Assembly (NCBI GenBank): GCA_030015575.1
Contig: JASDDO010000024.1
Location: 222,972,996-223,036,995, forward strand
DNA from: Agapanthus africanus
Taxonomy: Eukaryota > Streptophyta > Magnoliopsida > Asparagales > Amaryllidaceae
Length of the DNA: 64,000 bases
Reading direction: 5' to 3'
Positions 21,032 to 34,088 of this stretch are shown here, piece after piece (position 1 is the stretch's first letter; each line of letters opens with the position of its first letter). The position numbers were made by a program, and so were the translations under genes. The notes beneath the pieces were generated by a model that was given only the letters and a program-made list of their open reading frames with translations, did no database searches and had not been told where the DNA came from.

Positions 21032-22456
21032 TTAGTCGGCGGCAGGTGGCTGAGACGGCTCTGGCTGTGATGGTCCATACTCGTACTCATCGGGATGCTG
21101 AGATGGCTCCGGCTGTGCCCGTATAAGTCTTGTTCGTGCATATGTGATAGAAATGGCTGGTGCGGACATAGGTGGTAGAGGCACGGGTAGTGCAGGGACG
21201 GGTTGTACAGGCACATCCCGTGGACGTATGAATCTGTGCCTCGTCAGCACACTCTTGATGAGGAACTTGATGTTCATAAAGCAGTCCGCTGAGTCCTTGG
21301 TGCCACTAATCCCCTCATCAGCTATATTCTCTAACACGTAAATGGGTTGGACCTATATTGATGGTAAATAAGATAATGAATTTCATAAAAATAAAATTAT
21401 AGTTTTATAAGGTTTGATATAAAGTTATAAAATCTCTCTTTTTCGGCCCTCGAGGTGTATATGAGGTGGGTAGAGGGGCGGCTGTGATGACGAATCTGCG
21501 GGTAATCATCCAGTACCAGACAAGGTATCGGTCTATCGGTATACCTGGATGTATCTTATCGGCTATTTAGTTTACCCGACCGTACCATCGACCCACCCAA
21601 ATTTGATACTCCACGAGCCAAGCATCCCCAACTAGCGCTCCACCCTGACGCGGTGTCCGCTCTACCGTGCCTGTTATGTGCTGCCTCAAGCCGAACTGGC
21701 GAAAGACACGGTCTGGCACGTGCATCTGAATAACATCGTTGCAGACGATCTGGGTCCGCGCATGCCAGAAGCCGGCGCCTGCCAAGCATGATGGATGTAG
21801 AGTGCCCATCAGGTCAGGTGTGTACAGTGTCCACGTAATTGATGCCTCCTCCATGACATCGAACTCGTTGCGGTAGAAGCGGAGGCTACGATCCGGTGTC
21901 ACATCTTATGACCTGGATACATTCCACCTGCATAGAGATTACACACAAGTTAATATTCTATAAAAGTTTGAAGTTTGAAATTTGATATATGCGTATAGGT
22001 TCAATTACTTACTGGCAATCATATAGCCTTTGGCCATCTAAAACGAACTGTGTCGTAAAGGTCGGGCGACCAATAGAGAGATATGTCCATGACCATATCT
22101 GAAATAAAATATGATAGAATGCGGCTTTACAATGAATATCAATTTAATTACGTAAAATTAGTAGAATGCGGCTTTAAGTATTTTATACCTGAAGAAGCAC
22201 CAAACAGCCCCCCAAACTCTTCTGCTCCATCAATGTAGCCATCCTTAGGTCGCTGTAGAGGAATGACAGAACTGCACTCCTCCATGATAAAGTGACATAC
22301 TGGTCAAGATCAGCTAAAAGAGACAGCCAGGCAAGACTAACTTTGCTCTTGCTTTCATCCGGGAACAAGCAAACCCCTATTTGTTGTAAAATGTAGGCTC
22401 GTGCGTCCTGCTCAATATCCACAAGGGTAGCATTCATGGCGGGCTCAGCACTAAAT
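21032..22456 (-). pseudogene. MULE-borne PMD gene (MAIN-like), C-terminal part
   Basis: The minus-strand pieces match PMD proteins of the MAIN-like / PP7-long-form type. Bases 22183-22456 hold VSLAWLSLLADLDQY, SWRSAVLSFLY and GGCLVLLQ. A piece at about 22020-22100 has SIGRPTF. Bases 21567-21902 hold HVPDRVFRQFGLRQ. Bases 21430-21560 have WYWMITRRFV. The final piece, 21032-21350, is a Pro/Gln-rich tail with repeated PEPSQ. One in-frame TAA near 21567 separates two PMD stretches, so the copy is not intact. Gaps between the pieces probably include introns that I did not map. Upstream it continues at 30829 beyond the copia insertion. Confidence 0.7.
22452..22456. repeat. Target-site duplication TAAAT (left)
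   Basis: TAAAT precedes the copia LTR start and is repeated at 30829-30833 after its end. Confidence 0.95.
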
Positions 22457-24659
22457 TGTAGGGTTACTAGGCACTCTAAGAAGGTTCTACAAGGTATCAA
22501 CCATGCCCGATTAAAATTTTAGCCGTGCCGAATAACTCTAAACAAGATCTTTGCTAGATAATTAGGGTAACACATGCTAGTAAATAACAATTATCACTAA
22601 GTGAATACGAAATACAACCTTTGTAGATCGGTCCTTCACTTCTAAAGCTCCTTGTTGTAGTCCCTTCGCTGCGATCATTGAACTTCCGGACTCTCGGACG
22701 GCTTCATGAGAAGAGGGCAACAGTTTTTCTTGAAGTCTTCGAGGCCGAAGATGATCTACGTCGAGGGAATACGAACTCAAGCTTCTACTTCATTAACTAG
22801 AGAATTAGTGAAGCAAACACCCTAAACTAAAGAGCTAGTCTAGTAGAGGATGATGAAATAGGAAATGGGTACCCTTTAGAATTTCTTTTCTCACAATGTA
22901 TCTCTCTCTTTATCAAACCCTAGAAAGAAATTGAAGGAGGAAGAAGATGAGCTCAAAATGAGAATAAAAACTAATCAAGAGAGAGTTAGCTAAGCATGGG
23001 TGAGTGGGTATCATATACTAACTCATGTAGAGACATAACCATGGCTAATTACAGTGGTTAGGTTAATTAATATCTTAAGTAAAACAAAACTAGTGGACTA
23101 AGTCAATGCAACCATAAGCTTCATGAAGCTTCATGCATGTGAGCTCATTATCCATTTGTTTTTAGAATCACTTTAAATATAAAAACCTAACCAATATAAT
23201 TATAATGGTGTATGTCTCATACACCCATGTAGTGTGTATCAACAACCATGATACAAAATAAACACAAATTAATATATATCTCATATATATTAAGTTGTGC
23301 ACAAGTGAGAAAAACAAATGCTTAAGTGAACCAATGTTAGTTAATGTAAATTAGTATATCACATATACAATTATACACTAAATTATTAAATCAACACTTG
23401 ACTTAATAATCCGGTTATATCACATATAACCGACTAACACAAAATGTACCAACTTATCGAATCAACACTTGATTCGATAACCCGGCTATATCGCATATAA
23501 CCGATCGATACAAACATCGCGAGAATAGAATACGGTATCACATACTCGCATTATTCTCGGTCCCGCACATATCACATATGCGCTCCTATTTCGTTTTGCC
23601 TGAGCCAGTAAAACCTCTATGTAGGACTCTAAAGACTCGTCAATACGCCTGCAGTAGGTGATGATCATATCAAGCATCCACAAGCCGTCAACGGTACTAG
23701 CTGGACATAACGGCTACCCGGGTATTGAGCGATCAGAAGATCAGCAAGCAAGCCCGCTCCAACTCCTGCAAAAAGCCTTACAGTGACACTACCGTACAGT
23801 TCGGTCTCCTCGTCTGATATGTCGCATATCAAGTCTAGGGGTGGTAAACGTCAGACACCAATAACCGATAAGTCATGTCGATGCGAGGCTCATAACGGGT
23901 TGAGAAACTACTGGTAACACTTACCAGTAAATCTCTAAACCAGCCCTGGCCAGGGACTTCCCTATTATGGCCAATCGAGCATAGCGCAACATCAACCCCC
24001 AATACCGGGAGAGACGAAACCCCTCCTATCGCTCATTGCCTCCATGTGACTCGAGATTGTACCCAAAAACCACCGTTTTGCACGCCCTCTTGGACGTGGT
24101 AAGGTGGAAATCAAAGCATAGTGGGAATCACACAAGACTCTATGACGATCTCGGGTCTACAGACTAATCTGCACCAGTGTCACCAGAGAACTGCCATCTG
24201 ACGTAAGGTATAATACTATCTGGGAGTTCTCGGTGAGTCCGTCCAATGTACCCAGTCTCCACTGAGAACCCGTATATCATCTCTGATGTCAAACACCAAT
24301 GGATATGGGATCATCCATCGCCCATCTATATGGGTCGAGAAGCTATACGCTAGTCTACACTGGTATATCGATGCCCCGTCTCGATACACCCACGACTAGG
24401 GACCTTGAAAGATGTACTTATGGACTACCATGTCCCCACTAGTATGATCCAGATCATAGTCCAGGTAGTCAAGTACACATCCTAAGGACTTCACCAACAT
24501 ATAACAGAGAGACAATCAGTGTACACGTTAAGGTAAAGAGTGACCAGATAGCATACTATCATGTCGAACAAGAAAGTCCTCCCTATATATGTCCAAGCAT
24601 CCACTACAATATACATCTCATGTATAGTAATGGCCTCTAGGGCATACATATAACTAACA
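22457..24659 (-). repeat. 3' LTR of the minus-strand copia element
   Basis: 2203 bp; in element sense it starts TGTTAGTTATATG and ends GTAACCCTACA. It differs from the 5' LTR (28626-30828) only at scattered single bases by eye, which suggests a fairly recent insertion. Confidence 0.95.
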
Positions 24660-24671
24660 ATCTCCTACTTG
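24660..24671 (-). other. Polypurine tract of the minus-strand copia element
   Basis: In element sense this reads AAGTAGGAGAT directly before TGTTAG. The related copia element has AAGTGGGAGATT (60998-61008). Confidence 0.85.
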
Positions 24672-24689
24672 CACTAGGGCCATCTGATA

Positions 24690-25560
24690 ACAGTGGTTGT
24701 TGTATCTCATACTCAACCATCCCATAAAAGTCTCTCTCTGAGAAAATGCCTTTGTGGGTGGATCCGCCGTGTTGTCCTCTGAGTCTACTCTCCTGACCTC
24801 GATCCCCTGGAGATCAACCATCTCCATGATCAGGTGATACTGCCTTAGAATATGTCTGGATCACTGATGGGACGGGGGTTCCTTGGCATAAGCCACAACT
24901 CCATTGTCACACAATGGTTGGAACGAAGTTCATTTCATAAACTAATATACACCCAGACTGCCTCTTTGGTAACGATGTGTCTTGCCTTTAATCTTCTAGT
25001 ATGCCACGGTATCTAGCTTGGAACTCTTCCAACATACCGTCCCTCCACTGAGGGTAAAGACAATGCCTGTGACTGACATTTAGTCGTCCTTATCACCCTG
25101 GAACCCTTCCAGTGATTCTCCCCAGGATCAATTAATACCATCTCACTACAGCTAGTGAGTATCCTAACATCCAATTAGATCTATCTCATAGATCCAAACC
25201 CCAGGATTTAGTAGGTATCACTTTGATCCTATGTGGAGAATCATTGTGATAAGCGGAGATTGACCGAGCGTAGCATAGGAAACTCCTTCCCTATCAAGAG
25301 TATGTCATCCACGTACTCTACGAGGATCTCCACCATACTCTCTACTACCTTTTTGTATATACAAGGTTCATCTACCATTTTGATGATGTCAAGCTCTTTG
25401 ACTAACACATCAAAACAGACGTTCCAACTCCGCGATGCCTGCTTTATCACATAAAACATCTTGCACACGTTTCCGCTGCTCCCACTGTCTACGAAGCCCT
25501 CTGACTGTGTACTTATAGACTCTCTCTTCTAAATCTACATTTAGAAAAGCAGTCATGACA
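24690..25560 (-). pseudogene. Copia RT/RNase H relic
   Basis: On the minus strand, 25241-25468 holds KQASRSWNVCFD and the RT catalytic box YVDDILLIG. Immediately after it, 24690-25200 shows broken RNase H pieces (GGTVCWKSSKLDTV and a TEDNTADP-like end). Compared with the plus-strand copia element, the DNA between the YVDD box and RNase H is missing, and stops and frameshifts break the rest. It cannot encode a working enzyme. Confidence 0.8.
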
Positions 25561-28500
25561 CCCTGTTATTTTTTTTATCTAATCAGGATGGCTCCCACTG
25601 TTTTTATCAAATCTTCCTTCAAACCCTAAAAGGAAAGACTAGCCGGGATTAATTACACCCTACAATTTCGCCAATCTTTCAGTCAGGCCAGTGTCGGTAC
25701 TTTGAGGGAGGTTCCCCGTGCTTTCGCACGGACCTAATTAAAGTAAACCTCATTTTCCCAGAGGTGTAACCCCGTTGACACCTTTCTAGACACATACTTG
25801 ATCGGCTAATTGTAATGTGTAAAACTCTCACAGGAGTAACTCTTACTCGCAGCGGGTATCGGGATCCAACTATCTCACAGAAGGTATGCAATCTCATTGC
25901 AAATTTCAACACTTGAAATTCCCGATAAAATTTTGCCCCGAACGATCTATGACCTTGGCAAGGTCAACAAACCATAGACCGTAAGTCAAGTTCAACCCGT
26001 CATTTCTTGATTGAATTAAACCCACCCGCATGACCCTTGACAAGGTCAACAATGCCGTACGACTACCCTAATCCAATCTGCATCATATGCATGAACAGAT
26101 AAATACTGGTCAGCTACCGCACACTGCGCCTTGACAAGGTCAACAAACGCAGCACGAATACTAAGCATGAATTATCTGAAATGACGGAGGGATACAACAG
26201 GGTTTTCAGAAAACCTATTGCGTAATGAACTTGATATCGTTGTAGAATCAAATGATTTTTAAAATGGAGTGTTTTTGAGGTTTTTGCTAGTTTCGCTAAA
26301 GAGGTCACTCCCGATGAAGGGATCTCGGCTCTTTCCTCGTCGAATGAGGTGCAGGATATATCATATATATCACTGTGCAAAGAAAGAACTAGAAAAGCAA
26401 TCAAAAGACAAAACCGAGGGGTGTAGCATCTGCCAGTCATTACTAAAGGGGCCACTCCCGGTGAAGGGATCTCGGCCCTTTCCTTATCGAATAAGGTGCA
26501 GGATGTTCTACAAGGAACACCGCTACGCAAAGCAAGAACTGTAGCTACCTGTTTTTGAAAATTCGATTCCACAATATCTTTTAGGTTTCTTTTCTTTCAT
26601 TAATCATATTAATGAAGTCTCATCATTTAAATCACCTAAACATATACACTTATGCCATCCGCGATGTCCCCTTGTGCACCGTTAGGTTAGGTAACTAACG
26701 GCAGAGCGGGGCAGGGCTAGCGCGGGTGTAAAACATAAGTAACGTCTATATAATATATCATATATACTATATACAGTATTTATAACAACATATCAAATGA
26801 TCACATCACAGATATCGCAGCAGAAGAATCATATGAAACATTGGATATACTAGGACGTCCGTATTTTATTTTGAGCCTCTATAAAACACGGATTCCACGG
26901 TCGCGATGAATAGCCAAACCCATATCCCTAGACCCCTACGAGAGCGGCAAGTAACCCTACCAATTCTAGAGTTAGGAGACCCGGACTCGACTCCTCGAGT
27001 TGGTCTCCCACTGGACCCTAGAACCCGGTTACTTGTGCTCTCCTCCTTGGGTCTACCTAATGCGGAAAAGTAAATAATATACAAATGGTGACAGCAACCT
27101 CATCCCGGAAGTGCCCCAATAAAAGAATATTACATACAATAAATTTTTACATGAATGAAAATAAAAACCCTCATCTCACATAAAACCCCCGGCTATTCAA
27201 AACGCGACGATCCAATATAACATATCCGGCAACACATAACATCACATGTCATCAACGTAAGTAAATATGCGCATCCCAATTGTCGTTGACATATAGCAAC
27301 GAAACCGGCGATATCACATATTACACTTACGGTCGCAGAAAAGAAAGTGTAAAACGACAACAGTTGGAATCCGCAACCTACTTAGACATCTCATGCCTAA
27401 CCAAATGAATTCCTTAGACATCGCATGCCTAACAATTATAAACCCCGCATTTTAGTCTCTATATCGAAAATACTTTTCAATATCTAGTCGGGCAATTCAA
27501 CAAGATTCCCGATATGTGATCGAATGCTCGTCGCAAACTTTAGTAGACGGCCGCACCCCGGGATGCCGTCGACGAAGTGCACTAAGGCGGAACACCGCTG
27601 CCGCGAGCACCCAAACAGATGCTTTTGGCGACGGGGTTCTCCTACAGTCACTTGGTCGTGGCTTTGGGGCGTGGCTGTCTATTAAGTTTACCCGGCGAGT
27701 ATCCGCGTACGCTACGTGATTGCGATGGACTTTTGATCGCATCAAAATTCCGTGGCAACCGATCATTTGAGACTAAACTGCTATGTTTATAACATTCAAA
27801 TTAGTTATCTCATAACTACTTGTGGATTCCAAATATTGTATCACATTCCATATAAATAGACAATGTTAAACTTTCCGATCGAATAACCAAACACCCAAGT
27901 TTTCCCAAATAGTTCTCAACACTTGAGGGGAGTTTAAAAACATCCATCACATGCAACAGTACCAATGGTCCAGCCGTAGAAGGGTCAAGCCAACGCCTCA
28001 CATGTGGCAACGCCGTACTGCCCCAAACCTTAAGGTTCAAAAGACAGTTCAAGACGGTCACATAATCGAGTTAAGGTCTGTTGTCTTCTAGAGGGTCCAT
28101 TGCGTAACTTGCACAATTTAGACGTTCTTAAACTACGGGATCCAACACTTGGAAATTTCCCGGGTCGGGAAAAAGTGAGTTATTGATATCCGTTCGAACT
28201 TTTTAATACTTTCTAAATTATCAGGAAAAAGAACGAAATTAAATTTTCCGATCGAATCAACGAATACAAAATAAACCCTAGAACACTCAACACTTGAGTC
28301 AGATAAAAAATACCCAGAAAATAGCAATAACAGATACGGGCATTACTGTGCAAAACCCAAAGCACAAACTCACTGTACGGCCGCGGATCCGCGGCACAAG
28401 CAGGGTACTGCCGCGGTTCCGCGGCGATCCGTACGATTTACATTGTCGTTTTGCACAATAATTCCTAGAATCACCTGCTGAATTTTTTAGGTATTTTTAA

Positions 28501-28612
28501 TTCAGAAAAATCATAGTTTTGAAAATTTTTCCAGAGAAGGGTTTAATATTGTCGTATCGGGGTTCGATCGGAGTTTTAACTTCGTAAACACGTCGCCTAA
28601 TGCTCTAGCTAG
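25561..28612 (-). other. Non-coding interior/leader of the minus-strand copia element
   Basis: No gag is visible. At 26285-26350 and 26445-26515 there is a direct repeat (CACTCCCGRTGAAGGGATCT, then CTTTCC and a GGTGCAGGAT end). The part near 26650-26720 is the inverted counterpart of 39240-39310 in the plus-strand copia leader, and 27120-27200 resembles 38800-38880 inverted. Two GC palindromes lie at 28381-28394 and about 28411-28425. Confidence 0.6.
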
Positions 28613-28624
28613 GCTCTGATACCA
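28613..28624 (-). other. Primer-binding site (initiator tRNA-Met type)
   Basis: In element sense this reads TGGTATCAGAGC one base after the 5' LTR, the standard plant copia site complementary to the 3' end of initiator tRNA-Met. Confidence 0.95.
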
Positions 28625-28625
28625 C

Positions 28626-30828
28626 TGTAGGGTTACTAGGCACTCTAAGAAGGTTCTACAAGGCATCAACCATGCCCGATTAAAATTTTAGCCGTGCCGA
28701 ATAACTCTAAACAAGATCTTTGCTAGATAATTAGGGTAACACATGCTAGTAAATAACAATTATCACTAAGTGAATACGAAATACAACCTTTGTAGATTGG
28801 TCCTTCACTTCTAAAGCTCCTTGTTATAGTCCCTTCGCCGTGATCATCGAACTCCCGGACTCTCGGACGGCTCCATGAGAAGAGGGCAACAGTTTTGCTT
28901 GAAGTCTTCGAGGCCGAAGATGATCTACGTTGAGAGAATACGAACTCAAGTTTCTACTTCACTAACTAGAGAATTAGTGAAGCAAACACCCTAAACTAAA
29001 GTGCTAGTCTAGTAGATGATGATGAAATAGGAAATGGGTACCCTTTAGAATTTCTTTTCTCACAATGTATCTCTCTCTTTATCAAACCCTAGAAAGAAAT
29101 TGAAGGAGGAAGAAGATGAGCTCAAAATGAGAATGAAAACTAATCAAGAGAGAGTTAGCTAACCATGGGTGAGTGGGTATCATATACTAACTCATGTAGA
29201 GACATAACCATGGCTAATTATAGTGGTTAGGTTAATTAATATCTTAAGTAAAACAAAACTAGTGGACTAAGTCAATGCAACCATAAGCTTCATGAAGCTT
29301 CATGCATGTGAGCTCATTATCCATATTTTTTTAGAATTACTTTAAATATAAAAACCTAACCAATATAATTATAATGGTGTATGTCTCATACACCCATGTA
29401 GTGTGTATCAACAACCATGATACAAAATGAACACAAATTAATATATATCTCATATATATTAAGTTGTGCACAAGTGAGAAAAACAAATGCTTAAGTGAAC
29501 CAATGTTAGTTAATGTAAATTAGTATATCACATATACAATTATACACTAAATTATTAAATCAACACTTGACTTAATAATCTGGTTATATCACATATAACC
29601 GACTAACACAAAATGTACCAACTCATCGAATCAACACTTGATTCGATAACCCGGCTATATCGCATATAACCGATCGATACAAACATCGTGAGAATAGAAT
29701 ACGGTATCACATACTCGCATTATTCTCGGTCCCGCACATATCACATATGCGCTCCTATTTCGTTTTGCCTGAGCCAGTAAAACCTCTATGTACGACTCTA
29801 AAGACTCGTCAATACGCTGACAGTAGGTGATGATCATATCAAGCACCCACAAGCCATCAGCGGTACTAGCTGGACGTAACGGCTACCCGGGTATTGAGCG
29901 ATCAGAAGATCAGCAAGCAAGCCCGCTCCAACTCCTGCAAAAATCCTGACAGTGACACTACCGTACAGTCCGGTCTCCTCGTCTGATATGTCGCATATCA
30001 AGTCTAGGGATGGTAAACGTTAGACCCCAACAACCGATAAGTCATGCCGATGCGAGGCTCATAACGGGTCGAGAAACTACTGGTAACACTTACCAGTAAA
30101 TCTCTAAACCAGCCCTGGCCAGGGACTTCCCTGTTATGGCCAATCGAGCATAGCGCAACATCAACCCCCAATACCGGGAGAGACGAAACCCCTCCTATCG
30201 CTCATTTCCTCCATGTGACTCAGGACTGTACCCAAAAACCACCATTTTGCACGCCCTCTTGGACGTGGTAAGGTGGAAATCAAAGCATAGTGGGAATCAC
30301 ACAAGAGTCTATGACGATCTCGGGTCTACAGACTAATCTGCACCAGTGTCACCAGAGAACTGCCATCTGACGTAAGGTATAATACCATCTGGGAGTTCTC
30401 GGCGAGTCCGTCCAGTGTACCCAGTCTCCACTGAGTACTCGTATATCATCTCTGATGTCAAACACTAATGGATATGGGATCATCCATCGCCCATCTATAT
30501 GGGTCGAGAAGCTATACGCTAGTCTACACTGGTATATCGATGCCCCGTCTCGATACACCCACGACTAGGGACCTTGAAGGATGTACTTATGGACTACCAT
30601 GTCCCCACTAGTATGATCCGCATCATAGTCCAGATAGTCAAGTACACATCCTAAGGGCTTCACCAACATGTAACAGAGAGACAATCAGTGTATACGTTAA
30701 GGTAAAGAGTGACCAGATAGCATACTATCATGTCGAGCAAGAAAGTCCTCCTTATATATGTCCAAGCATCCACTACAATATACATCTCATGTGTAGTAAT
30801 GGCCTCTAGGGCATACATATAACTAACA
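28626..30828 (-). repeat. 5' LTR of the minus-strand copia element
   Basis: 2203 bp, the partner of 22457-24659. It is followed by TAAAT (30829-30833). Confidence 0.95.
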
Positions 30829-31190
30829 TAAATGCCTCCCGCAGCCAACTCAAGTTAATGCTACTGTCTCTCCTCTGCCCAACAGGCGGAATCCTACCCA
30901 ACAAGCTGGGACACAAATCTGACCAATTGTGGTTGTACTCCACAGCAACCACCTCTCCGTCTATAGGCAGACCAAGTAGCACAACGATGTTCTGAAGGGT
31001 GACTGTCATCTCACCAACTCTAAAATGAAATGTAGAGGTCTCTGGTCTCCATCAATCTACCAAATCAGTAGTCAAGTCTCTATGCATACGTATATACTCT
31101 AATCTGGATAGAAAATGAAAACCTGCCCGTTATAGCTCAGCCTGCACACGGGCATCTCCAGCTGGGATCCTGCTGCTTTAGACTGAGTGG
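30829..31190 (-). pseudogene. MULE-borne PMD gene, N-terminal part
   Basis: On the minus strand the characteristic PMD start is visible: WRPETSTFHFRVGEMTVTL followed by QNIVVLLGLPIDGEVVAVE and, near the copia junction, LSWLREAF. An in-frame TGA at about 31061 stands where PMD relatives have a basic residue before WRPET. Further upstream the frame has more breaks. The exon is cut by the copia element after TAAAT and resumes at 22456. Confidence 0.75.
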
Positions 31191-31505
31191 TCAACGCATG
31201 TAATCACCTGATCACTCTGCCAATTACAAAAAGAGAACTTGTATCAGTAGCGTATAAATAACACATGTAATTAGAGAAAATAAAATTATAAAATTTACCT
31301 GTACTAATGCGGCGTTGGCTTACCTGTGGTCAGCCTGCAAGTACAAAACAGTTGTATATATAGGTCTAGCCTCCATAAGTATATCTGCACAATGAAAATG
31401 TCGACTTATATTATCTTTGAAAAAATGAGCATGTATAACAAAGAATATGTGTGTCCGTGTATGTGTGTGTATATATGTTTGTTTTTTGTGTTTGCACGTG
31501 TGTGG

Positions 31506-32238
31506 TTATGCATGTGTGTGTGTATTTTCAAAGTATATGCAGTGATTACCGATGGCGATGTAAGGTTGGAGGATTTTTGCATCGTGCCTTATTATGACCA
31601 TACTCGTTACAGATCCTGCATCTATTTTGCCTACGTCCTTCTCGTGAATTATCCATAACACCTTTGATACGAGTAGAACGTGGTCGTACTGCTTGTCTCC
31701 TACCGATAGGTGGTAATAACATTGGACTGTTGTACGCCTCCCAATATCGGCTATCAGGTACATGATGGAATAACATTTGGAAATAGAATACCACTTCGAA
31801 GCTAGATCGTGATGTACAATGTTCCCCCTACTCTCTGCTCGTGTGCATGCTGAAATTACATGTGAATAAGGCAACTTTTGCAACTTAGGTATATTATACG
31901 TACAACTGTAGTTCCTACAATTGATGACTACGCCATAATTTTTTTCATCTTTTTCAGTCACTTGCCATTCGGGCTGTTTGATCCTCACAATCCAAGCATG
32001 CCTAGCATCAGTAGCCCTTTTTGTTATTAATTGTTCGAACTTAGGACATAACTTTGTCATCCACCCTTGTCCCTCCTGACGTCGTGCAAAGAAGTATTTG
32101 TTTGTCCTGTAAAAAGTCCATCCTACTAAGACCTAAATCGGCAAAGATCGAGATCCTTTTAAGATCCTGTTAAAGTTTTCTGAAGCATTCGTAGTCATTA
32201 TGCAAAATCACCTACCACCATCTTTCGAAAGAGCCCAT
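31506..32238 (-). pseudogene. MULE transposase, C-terminal part with SWIM and zinc knuckle
   Basis: From 32238 down, the frame runs through a MULE-type FxRILKGSRSLPI region and YRTNKYFFARRQ to a SWIM-type zinc finger. In the finger, two of the expected Cys ligands are Tyr (NYSCTY and LPYSHV). After a frameshift near 31790, the frame ending at 31546 keeps an intact CX2CX4HX4C knuckle, CRICNEYGHNKARC. The catalytic DDE region is not in the window, because the gene is cut at 32239 by the next insertion. The copy is a pseudogene. Confidence 0.8.
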
Positions 32239-32239
32239 C

Positions 32240-34033
32240 TGTCACGTCCCGCTTCCCAAAATACGTAAACACAGCACGTGACAGAGCCAACCATGCTACC
32301 TATGGCGAGGAAAGATCCTTCCATAGTCACATTACGACTGTCAATCAGATATCAAGAACAGTAAACTATTAAATCTATCTATCACATGTCCAATAGCCAC
32401 AAGAACAATAACCGGAAAAGATAGCGGAAGCAATAAAGATCGAAGGAATAACTAACCCGCATAAGAGCTATATCAATGAGGTGGTCCACACTGATCGGCG
32501 ATCCTGTCGAATACTCACATACTATGTCAAGTATCTGGGCCATGCAAAACCCAGACGTCAGTGCGTCATAATATCAAAACAATAGTAATAACCAGGATGT
32601 AACGATATAGGTAAACATGAATATAAAGAATAACACCGATATGAACGATGAGGTATGTATGTGTATGTGAAGTGCGGTGAGTAATCTAAACTGTGCTACA
32701 AGGTTATCTACTCTAAAGTCTTTGAAATCAATTTAATGGAATCGTCGATATAACTCAATAGTATCCCGTGCGTGCCCGGGACCACGGTCAAGATTCTCGG
32801 GCTGAATCCGAGACGTGCCGTTAAGCAGTAAACATGTAACATGTACAGATGAATGATGTCAGCAACATCATTCCGGGGCTGGCCGAGCCCACAAAGACTG
32901 ATCAGTATAAGTATCGAACCATTGAGTTACAAGTCAGGTTTCATTATTGATCTCACCTTACCCCCAAGGTTATGTGTTCAAGTCAGGTATTGATGATGTA
33001 AGTCTAATGCCAACACAGGATCAAGCAGGTACATGTTTTGTCTATGCAGAAACAAGCCACATCCGTCAGGACAACAATCATGATTGTTGGCATTAGTAAT
33101 AAGATCCAAGTAACAAGTCTGGTAGTGGGTCATGAACATGTCATGTAATATATATTAACCTAAAATAAATACCAATGCAAAATTGTAATCATTATCGAAA
33201 CACGACTAATGCCAGGATGCATATGTATCTATCTGTAATAACCATTATACGTCCATTAAAATGTATGATGCAATGTAGATAATATATTGAACTAATATGG
33301 TAGTATGATAACGTTGTGACGTTCCGGCATGCAACTAGATAAGCTATTATCAATACGGATACAGACGGATACTATAAAACTGTAAATCAGTAATATTTGC
33401 TGAATATTAAAACACATGCACTATTATTTATTAAATAGATATTGATATAATAAAAATTAACAGGGATAACATATTCAATCCGATTAGTAACTATAAAAGT
33501 GGTATTGATTAACCATGCACAAGAAAGTTCCGTTCAGAAATTTAGCGTCACCCCGATTTGTAAAATAGCTTAAAAATAGCAAATTTCCTCCAAAAGAGAC
33601 GTGTCATATACCAAAACAAATATAATTCAATAAAGTTTTCATTTTTATAAGTTAAAATATCTCAGGTTGTTCCTACAAAAAGTTATGAACGTTCGAAATT
33701 GAAAGTTTACTGCTGGAATTTCTCTAGACAACAGTTCGGAAGTATTTTCATTTACAGTTTACGTTATTTAAATAATTTATTTTGCAAGTAAATATTTCAC
33801 AGGGTTATAGTATTCTTATTTAGATTCGTAACGAACTAAAGAACGCATGTTAATTATTTTTCTATAATTTATAATGAATTTTATAAGATGTGTACAGTAA
33901 ATTTCAGATTTGTCGTATCTGCTTTGCGACGACGTTTCATGTGTAAACTATAATATTTTAAAACTATATTTTGTATAACGTTATAAAATGCAGATTATAA
34001 ACTAATTAATGATAATAATAAGAAATATTACGA

Positions 34034-34088
<55 letters not shown>

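Larger units (their letters stand above)
22457..30828 (-). mobile_element. Ty1/copia retrotransposon, internally deleted (8372 bp)
   Basis: Two LTRs of identical length (2203 bp) begin TGTAGGGTTAC and end TAACTAACA on the plus strand and are flanked by TAAAT. The primer site next to the right LTR and the polypurine tract next to the left LTR show it reads on the minus strand. The 3966-bp interior lacks gag, protease and integrase and keeps only RT/RNase H relics. The LTR start and leader resemble the other copia element (36287), so the two are relatives. Confidence 0.95.
21032..32238 (-). mobile_element. MULE with a PMD gene, interrupted by a copia element
   Basis: On the minus strand, a decayed MULE transposase (31506-32238) is followed after about 300 bp by a MAIN-like PMD gene in the same orientation. 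MULEs carrying PMD genes are known in plants. The transposase is cut on its N-terminal side at 32239 by another insertion, and the PMD gene is split by a copia element at 22457-30828. The terminal inverted repeats were not found, so the outer ends are unknown. Confidence 0.65.
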
